Source: Lysinibacillus_B sp031181585 (lineage in GTDB: Bacteria; Bacillota; Bacilli; Bacillales_A; Planococcaceae). Taken from it: a stretch of DNA of 64,000 nucleotides. Shown in pieces: positions 1-7,559 of the stretch. The notes beneath the pieces are model-generated. The model saw only the letters and a list, made by a program, of their open reading frames with translations, made no database searches and was not told the DNA's origin. Positions within the stretch are counted from its first letter, which is position 1. Each line of letters begins with the position of its first letter. The stretch is taken from contig NZ_CP154840.1 in NCBI RefSeq assembly GCF_047301505.1, forward strand, positions 4,402,001 through 4,466,000. The letters are read 5' to 3'. The position numbers were made by a program, and so were the translations under genes.

Positions 1-6
1 GATTAA

Positions 7-429
7 ATGACAAATGATAAACATATGCACAATGTGGAAATTATAATGAGAGAGATGCTTGAGATACAGCAAAAATCTATGCTGTTTGTAAACATGCTCT
101 CTGAAGGGGAATCATTATCCCAAAACCAGCTTATCCTCCTTCTCCAATTGAAAATTAAAGGTGGAATGAAAGCAACGGAAATTGCTGATTTCTTTAGTGT
201 AACACCTGGAGCAGTTACGTCGATGTGCGATAAACTGGAGAAATTAAATTTATTACAGCGAATTAGAGAGAATGAAGACCGGCGCGTTGTAAAGATGGCA
301 TTAACAAGGGAGGGCGAAAGTAAAGTAAAAGAAATTTTTTTGAAATTCCCTCAAGAAAAAATAACAAATATAGCGGAAGTATTAGTTGAAGTGAATGAAT
401 TGATGGGCAGAATTTTAAGGATTTCGTAA
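7..429 (+). CDS. MarR-family transcriptional regulator
   Basis: A 140-residue winged-helix repressor. Helix-turn-helix lies at about residues 54-80 (KATEIADFF then TPGAVTSMCDKLEKL) and the wing at 83-100 with the family-typical acidic-Arg pair (EDRR at 90-93). N- and C-terminal helices would form the dimer interface. An in-frame TAA at positions 4-6 makes the ATG at 7 the earliest possible start; no ribosome-binding site is visible in the few bases shown, so the Met at codon 7 is an alternative. It is followed by its own terminator and then by a perfect palindrome in front of the next operon, which suggests (inference) that it represses that operon. MarR proteins often sense phenolics, oxidants or antibiotics; the ligand here is unknown. 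Confidence 0.85.
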   Translation: MTNDKHMHNVEIIMREMLEIQQKSMLFVNMLSEGESLSQNQLILLLQLKIKGGMKATEIADFFSVTPGAVTSMCDKLEKLNLLQRIRENEDRRVVKMALTREGESKVKEIFLKFPQEKITNIAEVLVEVNELMGRILRIS

Positions 430-445
430 AAGGAATCCTTTTTTT
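417..445 (+). terminator. Intrinsic terminator of marR-type gene
   Basis: Stem AAGGATT (417-423) pairs with AATCCTT (434-440), followed by five T. The left arm overlaps the end of the coding sequence. Confidence 0.75.
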
Positions 446-486
446 ATTGCCTAAATAGAGGAGTGATTCTAAGCGTGATATGGGTC

Positions 487-545
487 TTGACAAAGTAAAG
501 ATGCATATAATTTAATTAGTATATATTTTAATTATTAAAATATAT
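487..545 (+). promoter_or_regulatory. Promoter region with 25-bp perfect palindrome (candidate MarR operator)
   Basis: TTGACA occurs at 487-492 with AT-rich -10 candidates around 506-513; spacing is sub-optimal for any of them. Immediately downstream, 521-532 is the exact reverse complement of 534-545 around a single central T, giving a perfect 12+1+12 palindrome. MarR dimers bind AT-rich palindromes of this kind. Its place between the -10 region and the start codon at 574 fits repression by occlusion. That the regulator at 7-429 binds here is inference. Confidence 0.55.
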
Positions 546-573
546 GGCAATTAAATTATAAGGGGTGTTATGG

Positions 574-1242
574 ATGAAGAATGAACGTATCCAAAGAAAT
601 ACGAAGAAAACACTGACAAGCGGAAAAATTAACAAATTGGCCGCAGACTGTGAAGAATTAAATATTCGTGGTGCCGTAGCTTTACATCAAGAAGTCTATT
701 TAAGGAAAATCTCTACACATGGCCATAGTTCTTTTCGTTCTCTTGTAAAAGCTGAAATTTTAAGAAATACAGGAGCTTGTACTATCAAAGGTTTTTGTGA
801 CATCAAGGAACTTTCAAATGCTGGACAGCTAAAGATTCATCATGGAAATATAACGAAAGTTAACAGCTCAGGAAAGCTGACAGTTGAACAAACGTTACAG
901 GTTCAACAGTTTGATGGAATAGGAGTGGTGAAAGCGAAGGAGCTGCAGTCAGGGCAATTCTATTTAAAATTATCTGGCAGAAGCGATATTGAACAACTTA
1001 CTGCTGATGAAATACGTATAGAAAAAGATAAGCTATCTATTTCTTTATTTACTAATAAAAAGCTCGTTTCTAAAAATATAAAGGGGAAACATATTCAACT
1101 TTCTTATACAGATGCGGAAATTGTTAACGGGGATGTAGTGATCATAGGTGATCATTGTACTATACACACCCTTTATTACAGAGAAAGCTATTCAATCTCG
1201 CCAAAAGCAAAGGTGCAGCATATTAGGAGGGAAGAGAAATGA
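574..1242 (+). CDS. Bactofilin-like (polymer-forming) beta-helical protein
   Basis: About 222 residues with no signal peptide or membrane segment. From about residue 30 on it consists of short, hydrophobic-alternating turns (ADCEELNIRG, KAEILRNTG, KVNSSGKL and similar) as in cytoplasmic right-handed beta-helix proteins of the bactofilin type. I place it in that group on style, not on a diagnostic motif. The ATG at 574 is chosen because AAGGGG sits 8 bases upstream; a GTG at 565 lies inside that ribosome-binding site. Its stop overlaps the start of the following membrane-protein gene (ATGA), so the two are translationally coupled. A scaffold paired with a membrane partner is plausible but unproven. 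Confidence 0.6.
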   Translation: MKNERIQRNTKKTLTSGKINKLAADCEELNIRGAVALHQEVYLRKISTHGHSSFRSLVKAEILRNTGACTIKGFCDIKELSNAGQLKIHHGNITKVNSSGKLTVEQTLQVQQFDGIGVVKAKELQSGQFYLKLSGRSDIEQLTADEIRIEKDKLSISLFTNKKLVSKNIKGKHIQLSYTDAEIVNGDVVIIGDHCTIHTLYYRESYSISPKAKVQHIRREEK

Positions 1243-1511
1243 AGATCATCCAAGCATTTTTTTGTTTACTCGCTGTCCCGGTTCTATCCGTACTATATGC
1301 TGGACTGATTGTAAGTGCCGCGTTATCAATACTAGCAGGCATTTTACGCACATTTGGTCTTCAACAAATAGGCATGAGTATCTGGCCCGGTGTCAGCCTT
1401 CCAGTTCTTTTAAGTATCCCTTTCTCATTACTTTTTTCTCTTTTGTTCTTCTATTGCTCAATTTATGTAAAGCGTTCTATCCCCTACTGTATTTCAAAGC
1501 TCAAATTTTAG
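1239..1511 (+). CDS. Small hydrophobic membrane protein, unknown function
   Basis: A 90-residue protein dominated by hydrophobic helices at about residues 3-38 and 46-75, with a short basic C-terminus. The ATG at 1239 overlaps the upstream stop codon and has a strong AGGAGG site, so it is co-translated with the bactofilin-like gene. I do not recognise a family; some bactofilin-type operons of Bacilli end in a small membrane protein. It could help anchor or sense for its partner, but nothing in the sequence shows this. Confidence 0.6.
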   Translation: MKIIQAFFCLLAVPVLSVLYAGLIVSAALSILAGILRTFGLQQIGMSIWPGVSLPVLLSIPFSLLFSLLFFYCSIYVKRSIPYCISKLKF

Positions 1512-1900
1512 GATTAAATTTTTTTACTATCCATATGTGCAGCCCACCTCATCTTAGGCTAGTGGTCATCATATAGAAGCAATATAGGTACTTTAATCAA
1601 CCATCGATAAAAACAAAAGTAAAAAAGTCCAGACCCAGGATGTAAAATCCTAATTATTCATGGATACCTTATATTAGCTTTTATGTCTGCCACTTAACGT
1701 GATTTTTCCTTTAGTGAAGTTCTACCCTCATTTACTTCTCCAGTATTGTTATAGGCCAGTTTTCTATCCACTCCTATATTCAACAGCGCTAGTTAATTTC
1801 TCGAATTATTTAACACACCATTGAAAGCCGATGTACTGATTTTATGTACCAAACCTTAAATAAAAATATGCTCAAAATATTGATATTAAATAAATTCCTT

Positions 1901-1936
1901 ATAAAACCAGCACCTTCCAAAGCGTGCTGGTTTTAT
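1901..1936. terminator. Bidirectional terminator
   Basis: A 13-bp perfect inverted repeat (ATAAAACCAGCAC at 1901-1913 with its complement at 1924-1936), A-rich before and T-rich after. It can stop the upstream plus-strand operon and leftward transcripts from helD. Confidence 0.8.
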
Positions 1937-1953
1937 AATTTTAAAAAACAGAC

Positions 1954-1971
1954 TTACTGATGATACGATTC
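1954..1971 (-). other. Attachment-like site A (rlmH-type repeat)
   Basis: Minus-strand reading GAATCGTATCATCAGTAA. It differs at 3 of 18 positions from the rlmH 3' end of this genome (GAACCGTATCATAAATAA at 13566-13549), in the same orientation. Similarity continues on the rlmH side (CATCAAGG beside CATTAAGGG). Staphylococcal SCC elements carry direct repeats of the GAAGCGTATCATAAGTAA type at their ends; this site differs from that form at two positions. Proposed outer end of an SCC-like block; see findings. Confidence 0.5.
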
Positions 1972-2112
1972 ACCTTGATGTAACTAAAAGCCTGACATTA
2001 ATTTGTATATCCTATACTAGCTAGGGGAACTCCTCTTTCCAGAAAATCTAATCCTACTAATTTTTTTATTTACATTTTCTCATTGTTACCTAGGCTTTCC
2101 CGTATCTAATAA

Positions 2113-4461
2113 TTAGAAACCTGGCTCCATCCGGATGAACTCTTCCCGTACCGCACTTTGCATAAATGGACTCGGTTTTCCTACACTATAAAGCTGGAGC
2201 TCATGCATCGCCCTTGTACAGGCCGTATAAAAAATTCTACGTAGACTTTCATCACCGTAAGTTTGCTCGGATGCATCATAAATAATGACTGCTTCAAATT
2301 CAATGCCTTTTGCCAAATAAGAAGGAATCACTACAACCCCTTGTTCATATTCTGCTGAACCATATTTCAAGAGCTTAATGCCTTCGATTTGCTTCAAAGC
2401 CTCAAATGCAGCCTTACTTTCTTCTGCTGATTTACATATGATTGCAATGCTTTCATAACCTTGACTTCGCAAAGCTGCAACTTTAGATATAATATGTTCA
2501 TGCAGTTCTGTATGGCTCTTTACTTGAGTCAGCACGGGCATCTCGCCCGCACGTTCGAATGGAATAATATTTTCACCATTTTTAATGAGGCTGCGGGTAA
2601 ATTCGATAATCGGCTTCGTCGAACGGTAACTACGCGTCATATTGATTACCTCTGTCTGATCCTCTCCATATAAATCACTAAGAACTTGGAAATCCACTAC
2701 TTCACTGGCATGGGCAAAGATTGCTTGATTAAAATCACCTAATACTGTCATCTTTGCAGCAGGAAACAAGCGCTTTAAAAACTCAAATTGAAATGGGGAA
2801 TAATCCTGGGCTTCATCAATGAGGATATGTTTTATTGAACGATTTGTTTGAAAGCCTTGAATCAGCTCCTGCAGCAATAAAAATGGTGTCGCATCTTCAT
2901 AATACAGTTTCCCGGCTTCCAGCATTTGAAGTGTAGCCTGGCAAATCTCTCCCCATTCCTTCGGTACTTCCACCCCTAAGTGACTCTGTATCAATAATGG
3001 CTCCGCAAAAAGCTGCTTATATATCCCGTCTATATCAATAAAATCGAGGGCTTGAACTCTTTTTCTTAATGGCTTTAATTTTTGGCGGACGATTACTCGA
3101 ATAAGCGCTTCATGATCCATCTCATAATCCGCCATTTCCTCTCGTGCAAAGCCATTTTTCTCTGCTAAATACTTGTGAATTTTATGATAGGCCTCGTTGC
3201 TGAGCAGCTCGATTTCCTCCTCTGCCCAAGGCTTCAAGCGCTCTTTCTTCTCTATTTCTTTTATTTGATTCATTAGCCATTGTGTCAGCTTTTCCAGCCT
3301 GCTATGAAAATTCAATGAGGTATCATCTTTATAGAACTTATCTGCCAGCTGTTGCGCTGAGACAATGATTTCTCCTCTGAATTTTACATCTTTGAAGAGC
3401 ATATCTGACTTCTCTAATATTTCCCTGTATAATTTAATTGCCTCAAAAAACCGGCCGGATGCTTTAAATTGGATAGCTTTAACCCTTGCTTCATAAGAAG
3501 AAGTATTCCCTGCTGTTAATACATATTCCAATTGGTCAAACGGATTTTCTAATTGGAACTCCTTACTTAAACGATGATCCAAATATTCCTGAAATGTAAC
3601 CTGTTGCATATTTTCTTCACCAAGCTCCGGCAGCACATTGGAAACATAGCTATTAAACATAGCATTCGGTGAAAATAAGACAATTTGGTCTGCTTTTAAA
3701 TGATCTCGATATTTATATAACAAAAACGCAATTCTCTGGAGCGCTGCGGATGTTTTCCCACTGCCGGCTGCTCCATGCACAATAAGCAAGCGCCCTTGAT
3801 CATGGCGGATAATACGGTTTTGCTCTTTTTGAATCGTTGCTACGATATTTTGCATATACTTATCCGTACCTTTTCCAAGCACCTGCTGCAAAATATCATC
3901 ACCAATTGTAAGACTTGTGTCAAACATAGACTGCAGTTCACCGTCACGAATAACATATTGCCATTTTTTCTCCAATCTTCCGTAAATCTTGCCCTCTGGT
4001 GTTATATACTGTGCAGTACCTGGTTCATAATCGTAGTAAACACTTGAAATCGGGGCTCTCCAATCATAAATAAGGAAATCCTCCCCGCTTGAATCTACAA
4101 GAGAAGAAATACCAATATAGATTTGATCTTGTGCCGTATAGCCCTCTTCTAAAAAATCGATGCGTCCGAAATAAGGAACTGCCTGCATACGACGTAACGT
4201 CTCTAATCGTTTTGCTGCGTGACTGTACGTACTTTGGCTAACAGACAAGGCCTGTGTTTCTTGTCTTAAGCTAATAATCGTTTCTAAAAAATCATCAAAT
4301 GTATCTGTATTCACTTTAACTTCATCCCAAAAATGCTTGCGGATATTTACCACTTCATTTTTGAGCTCTGATGTGTCCGATTCTACTTGAAGCATTTGTT
4401 CTCTAATAACGTCCTTAACACCATTTAACCGTTTTTGTTCTTGTTGGAAATCCGCGTGCAT
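2113..4461 (-). CDS. helD: RNA polymerase recycling helicase HelD
   Basis: 782 residues, close to the usual HelD length (about 775). A UvrD/Rep-like superfamily 1 ATPase that binds RNA polymerase and uses ATP to strip it from nucleic acid. The N-terminal coiled-coil arm spans about residues 1-90. Walker A GAAGSGKT is at about 230-237 and Walker B is HILIDEAQD. Other helicase motifs are GDFNQAIF, TRSYRSTKP, LAKGIEFEAVII and FYTACTRA. The ATG at 4461 has GAGGAG eight bases upstream; a GTG at 4470 overlaps that site and is less likely. It is monocistronic, bounded downstream by the terminator at 1901-1936. Some HelD proteins confer rifamycin tolerance; nothing here tells whether this one does. 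Confidence 0.93.
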   Translation of the reverse strand: MHADFQQEQKRLNGVKDVIREQMLQVESDTSELKNEVVNIRKHFWDEVKVNTDTFDDFLETIISLRQETQALSVSQSTYSHAAKRLETLRRMQAVPYFGRIDFLEEGYTAQDQIYIGISSLVDSSGEDFLIYDWRAPISSVYYDYEPGTAQYITPEGKIYGRLEKKWQYVIRDGELQSMFDTSLTIGDDILQQVLGKGTDKYMQNIVATIQKEQNRIIRHDQGRLLIVHGAAGSGKTSAALQRIAFLLYKYRDHLKADQIVLFSPNAMFNSYVSNVLPELGEENMQQVTFQEYLDHRLSKEFQLENPFDQLEYVLTAGNTSSYEARVKAIQFKASGRFFEAIKLYREILEKSDMLFKDVKFRGEIIVSAQQLADKFYKDDTSLNFHSRLEKLTQWLMNQIKEIEKKERLKPWAEEEIELLSNEAYHKIHKYLAEKNGFAREEMADYEMDHEALIRVIVRQKLKPLRKRVQALDFIDIDGIYKQLFAEPLLIQSHLGVEVPKEWGEICQATLQMLEAGKLYYEDATPFLLLQELIQGFQTNRSIKHILIDEAQDYSPFQFEFLKRLFPAAKMTVLGDFNQAIFAHASEVVDFQVLSDLYGEDQTEVINMTRSYRSTKPIIEFTRSLIKNGENIIPFERAGEMPVLTQVKSHTELHEHIISKVAALRSQGYESIAIICKSAEESKAAFEALKQIEGIKLLKYGSAEYEQGVVVIPSYLAKGIEFEAVIIYDASEQTYGDESLRRIFYTACTRAMHELQLYSVGKPSPFMQSAVREEFIRMEPGF

Positions 4462-4532
4462 AGCGTTCACTCCTCGAAAATATTTAAGGGTTGACTAATG
4501 AAAAAAATACATATATAATTAAAATAGGGATA

Positions 4533-4563
4533 ATATACACTATAAATAAAAATTAGTGTATAT
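4533..4563. promoter_or_regulatory. Inverted repeat upstream of helD (candidate operator)
   Basis: ATATACACTA (4533-4542) and its exact complement TAGTGTATAT (4554-4563) are separated by 11 AT-rich bases, 70-100 bp upstream of the helD start. Spacing and symmetry suit a dimeric regulator. No convincing -35/-10 pair could be placed with confidence. Confidence 0.4.
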
Positions 4564-4642
4564 CTATATAAATTTAACACGTGTCTTCATTTTTTTCAAT
4601 GTATTTGATATGATTTTTACAATAAAAAATTGACGAGAAGCG

Positions 4643-4674
4643 AAAAACTCCTAAAACTGTGTTTAGGAGTTTTT
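4643..4674. terminator. Bidirectional hairpin terminator
   Basis: AAAAACTCCTAAA (4643-4655) and its complement TTTAGGAGTTTTT (4662-4674), loop of six. No gene reads into it on the plus strand within this window, so it may be a relic insulator. Confidence 0.6.
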
Positions 4675-4801
4675 ATTTGTTTATTAGTACATGACTAGCT
4701 ATGTTTTATTTTACATAATAAGGAATACCCTTAATTTCAGAAAGGATTCTAACAAAGCTTATTTACTTATAATTATGGTTCGCTGCAATATCACTAACAG
4801 C

Positions 4802-4841
4802 AAAAAACCTGTCTTCCGATACAGCTGAAGACAGGCTTTTT
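4802..4841 (-). terminator. Terminator of the lysine ABC operon
   Basis: CCTGTCTTC (4808-4816) pairs with GAAGACAGG (4827-4835); runs of A before and T after make it functional in both directions. It lies just after the ATPase stop codon. Confidence 0.8.
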
Positions 4842-4845
4842 ATTT

Positions 4846-5568
4846 TTAAAGTATTTGATTTAAAAACCTTTGTGTTCGCTCATGTTTTGGCTGGACAAAG
4901 ATATCATTTGGATGTCCTTCTTCAATAATATTGCCATCTGCAAGCATGATGACCCGATCTGCTACTTCCTTTGCAAAACCCATTTCATGGGTCACAATTA
5001 CCATTGTCATCCCTTCACTTGCGAGATCTTTCATAACTTGAAGAACTTCTCCGACCAGCTCAGGGTCCAAGGCGGAAGTCGGCTCATCAAAAAGCATTAC
5101 TTTTGGTTCCATCGCCAACGCTCTTGCAATTGCCACACGCTGCTTTTGCCCCCCTGATAACTGTTCAGGATAATAGTTGGCCTTATCCTCTAAGCCTACC
5201 TTTTGAAGAAGTTCCTTTGCTTTTACAATCGCTTCGCTTTTGGCCTTTTTTCTAACAAAAATCGGCGCCTCAATAATATTTTCAAGCACGGTTTTATGAG
5301 GGAAAAGATTAAAGTGCTGGAACACCATTCCCACTTTTTCTCTTACTTTATTTAAATCCGTTTTCGCTATGTCTATTTTATCCGAGTCAATAAAAATTTC
5401 ACCGTTTTGTGCCACTTCTAAAAAGTTTAGGCATCGTAATAACGTACTTTTACCCGATCCGCTGGCACCGATTAAAACAACTACCTCTTTTTCATTTATA
5501 CGTAAGTTAATATTTTTCAAGACTTCAAGCTTCCCAAAGGATTTAGAAAGATTCTGAACTTCAATCAT
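4846..5568 (-). CDS. Amino-acid ABC transporter ATP-binding protein (lysine, by riboswitch)
   Basis: 240 residues of the polar amino-acid (GlnQ/HisP-type) ATPase class. Walker A GASGSGKST is at 34-42, Q-loop glutamine at 84, signature LSGGQ at 137-141, Walker B VMLFDEP ending at 163 and switch His194. It powers import through the membrane subunit encoded directly upstream; the two genes overlap by four bases (ATGA), so they are translationally coupled. It is the last gene of the three-gene operon controlled by the L-box leader at 7186-7402. Sequence alone would allow glutamine, histidine or arginine; the lysine assignment rests on the riboswitch. Confidence 0.92.
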   Translation of the reverse strand: MIEVQNLSKSFGKLEVLKNINLRINEKEVVVLIGASGSGKSTLLRCLNFLEVAQNGEIFIDSDKIDIAKTDLNKVREKVGMVFQHFNLFPHKTVLENIIEAPIFVRKKAKSEAIVKAKELLQKVGLEDKANYYPEQLSGGQKQRVAIARALAMEPKVMLFDEPTSALDPELVGEVLQVMKDLASEGMTMVIVTHEMGFAKEVADRVIMLADGNIIEEGHPNDIFVQPKHERTQRFLNQIL

Positions 5569-6248
5569 GCTATAACAACCTCCTTAGGTTTGCTAACATC
5601 CATTTTCTGCTCAATCCGTTTAGCAATCCAAGTGAAAATAAGCACAATGACTAAATAATAAATTCCGACCACGAAATAAGTTTCGAATGGCATATAGTTT
5701 TCTCCCTGAACTCCCAGAGCAGTGTTATATAGGTCTGTTACCGAAATATAAGCAACAAGGGAAGAATCTTTTAAGCCGATAATGAACTGATTGGCCAAGG
5801 GGGGGATCGATCTTTTGAACGCTTGCGGAAAAATAATTCTTCTCATTGCAAGAGAAGAAGACATTCCTAAAGACCTTGCAGCTTCCATCTGTCCACGGTC
5901 AATTGATTGTACGGATCCTCTAAAGATTTCAGCAATATAAGCACCTGTATGAATACCTAATGCCAATGCACCTGCTGTGAAATTGTCCAAGTTAATGATA
6001 TTGGCCAACCCATAATACAAAAACATAATCTGAACAATGAGAGGCGTGCCCCTGATAATTCCAATATAAATATCGGCAATCCAATTCAGAATCCTTTTTG
6101 AAGAAATTTTAAAACCAGCAATAATAAGTCCAATAATCATCGCAAACAGCAGGGAAATAGCCGTTATTGAGATTGTCATCCAAGAAGCTTTTAAAAAGGC
6201 AACTCCATGTTCACTAAAAATATCCGTGATATTTTGTAAAAAAATCAT
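5565..6248 (-). CDS. Amino-acid ABC transporter permease
   Basis: 227 residues of the HisMQ-type permease family with about five membrane helices. The cytoplasmic EAA loop, which docks the ATPase, is recognisable at about residues 120-150 (GQMEAARSLGMSSSLAMRRIIFPQAF). A single permease gene in the operon implies a homodimeric channel. Its stop overlaps the ATPase start by four bases, and about 65 bases separate it from the substrate-binding lipoprotein upstream. Regulated by the lysine riboswitch at the head of the operon. Confidence 0.92.
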   Translation of the reverse strand: MIFLQNITDIFSEHGVAFLKASWMTISITAISLLFAMIIGLIIAGFKISSKRILNWIADIYIGIIRGTPLIVQIMFLYYGLANIINLDNFTAGALALGIHTGAYIAEIFRGSVQSIDRGQMEAARSLGMSSSLAMRRIIFPQAFKRSIPPLANQFIIGLKDSSLVAYISVTDLYNTALGVQGENYMPFETYFVVGIYYLVIVLIFTWIAKRIEQKMDVSKPKEVVIA

Positions 6249-6314
6249 GAGACCAGCCTCCTTCCTTTATAGTACAAGCGCCTAATAAAAGGCGCTTGCC
6301 TGCAATACTAATAG

Positions 6315-7121
6315 CTATTTTTGCATAATGTTTGTATCAAACCACTTCATACTAATCTCTTCATACGTACCATCGTCAATCATGGACTGAAGCGCCTCGT
6401 TAATTTTGTTTGCGAGATCTTTATTTCCTTCAGCAACCCCTATACTTACGCGGTCCTCATTTAACAAGTCCCCAATAGCTTCAATTTTTAAGCCTTTTTC
6501 ATTTTTAGCACTTACCCCAACAATTTTATCGGTGATAACCGCATCCAGGCGTCCAAGTGCCAAATCTTGAAGTGCATTAACGTCAACTGGATAGCCTTTC
6601 ACCTTATCTGGAGAAGTTAATGTTTCAGCCATATCCTTCCAAGTACTAGCTTGAATTACTCCGATTGTTTTACCTTGTAAATCTTCTTTTGACTGAATAT
6701 CTTTATTATTTTCTGCAACGAAGATTTGTGCACCGGATAGATAATACGGTTCAGTAAAATCAATTTGCTTATCACGTTCAGGTGTTGCAGTCATGCTTCC
6801 AATAATTGCATCATATTTATTTGATTTCAGCCCTTGAATAATTGTTTCCCAAGGATTGGTTACAGGATTCGCCTCAAGCCCCATCCGTTTAGCAATTTCA
6901 GTTCCAATTTCTACATCAAATCCAGTCAATTTACCATCCTTTTGGAAGTTCAATGGCGGATACTGCCCTGTCATCGCAAATGTTAATGATCCTTCTTTCA
7001 CTAACTCATTGTCAGATTCGCTTGATGCTGTTTCCTTTTCCCCTTGGTCATTTTTCTGCGTACCGCATGCGGATAAAAGCAACAACATTGCTGCAACTAA
7101 AAAAATAGAAAGCTTTTTCAT
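6315..7121 (-). CDS. Lysine-type ABC transporter substrate-binding lipoprotein
   Basis: 268 residues of the polar amino-acid binding protein family (SBP_bac_3 fold). A lipoprotein signal peptide ends in the lipobox LLSAC with the lipidated Cys at residue 19. A short acidic linker follows, then two alpha/beta lobes carrying typical elements such as GFDVEIGTEIAKRMG, IIGSMTATPERDKQIDFTEPYY and the second-lobe GKTIGVIQAST. It captures the amino acid outside the membrane and delivers it to the permease. First gene of the operon, immediately downstream of the L-box riboswitch terminator and with an AAAGGAGG ribosome-binding site. Confidence 0.92.
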   Translation of the reverse strand: MKKLSIFLVAAMLLLLSACGTQKNDQGEKETASSESDNELVKEGSLTFAMTGQYPPLNFQKDGKLTGFDVEIGTEIAKRMGLEANPVTNPWETIIQGLKSNKYDAIIGSMTATPERDKQIDFTEPYYLSGAQIFVAENNKDIQSKEDLQGKTIGVIQASTWKDMAETLTSPDKVKGYPVDVNALQDLALGRLDAVITDKIVGVSAKNEKGLKIEAIGDLLNEDRVSIGVAEGNKDLANKINEALQSMIDDGTYEEISMKWFDTNIMQK

Positions 7122-7141
7122 TTGTGTTCCTCCTTTGAAAT

Positions 7142-7180
7142 AAAAAAAACACTGCCGCTTTTATGTGACAGTGCTTTAAA
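7142..7180 (-). terminator. Riboswitch expression-platform terminator
   Basis: On the minus strand CACTGTC and GGCAGTG form a hairpin followed by eight T, directly after the L-box aptamer and before the ribosome-binding site of the binding-protein gene. Expected to form when lysine is bound. Confidence 0.8.
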
Positions 7181-7185
7181 TACAC

Positions 7186-7402
7186 CCTCATCTCTCTGCA
7201 TTTCTTGTGATAGTTCTCCACAATTCAAAGGAATTGTGACAGTTCTGCCCCTGTTCGAGTGCAGCCCCAGCTTTATTGAAAATAGTGATTTCAAAAGCTT
7301 CGGCGATTTATCCTTTTTCCTATTTTCCTAGATTTCACTAAATCTCCAATAGGATACTCTTATAAATCGCGACCTCTACCCCATCTAATGCAAAAGATGA
7401 GG
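7186..7402 (-). ncRNA. Lysine riboswitch (L-box)
   Basis: The minus-strand leader shows the conserved L-box blocks in order: GTAGAGGTCGCG, AAGAGTATCC with TTGGAGA, ATCGCCGAAGC, AAGCTGGGGCTGC, AGGGGCAGAACTGTCAC and GGAGAACTATCACAAGA. The closing P1 helix is long: TGCATT and CCTCATCT on the 5' side (positions 7387-7402) pair with AATGCA and AGATGAGG on the 3' side (7186-7202). In this class lysine binding favours the downstream terminator and shuts the gene off, so the ABC operon behind it should be a lysine importer made when lysine is scarce. Confidence 0.9.
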
Positions 7403-7433
7403 ATTTGATATGAAATTTAATATAACGTTTTTC

Positions 7434-7462
7434 ATTATAGTCGAATAATTTAAATAGTACAA
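7434..7462 (-). promoter_or_regulatory. Promoter of the lysine ABC operon
   Basis: Minus strand TTGTAC (7462-7457), 17-base spacer, TATAAT (7439-7434), about 30 bases upstream of the riboswitch P1 helix. A sigma-A-type promoter with a perfect -10. Confidence 0.75.
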
Positions 7463-7494
7463 TAGCAATTTAATTTATTTGTATAATTGTGTAC

Positions 7495-7523
7495 TTGACG
7501 AGGTTTATATCTTACGTTACATT
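7495..7523 (+). promoter_or_regulatory. Promoter of the RocB-like peptidase gene
   Basis: TTGACG (7495-7500), 17-base spacer, TACATT (7518-7523), followed by AAAGGAGG and the ATG at 7560. Divergent from the lysine operon promoter only 32 bases away. Confidence 0.65.
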
Positions 7524-7559
7524 TTGATAAAATAACAGACAAAAAAAGGAGGCAGTCAT

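Larger units (their letters stand above)
1512..2112. other. 600-bp intergenic region with terminator and att-like site
   Basis: No open frame of useful length on either strand. It holds a strong bidirectional terminator (1901-1936) and, 17 bases further on, an 18-bp site resembling the rlmH 3' end (1954-1971). The stretch 1540-1860 on the minus strand reads as fragments broken by stops; I could not assign it to any family. Confidence 0.6.

Noticed and set aside
1148..1576. 142-codon open frame overlapping the bactofilin-like and membrane-protein genes
   Set aside because: Out-of-frame overlap with two coupled genes that have proper ribosome-binding sites; translation looks random.
1540..1860. 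Possible decayed transposase on the minus strand
   Set aside because: Fragments between stops carry no recognisable DDE or IS motif.
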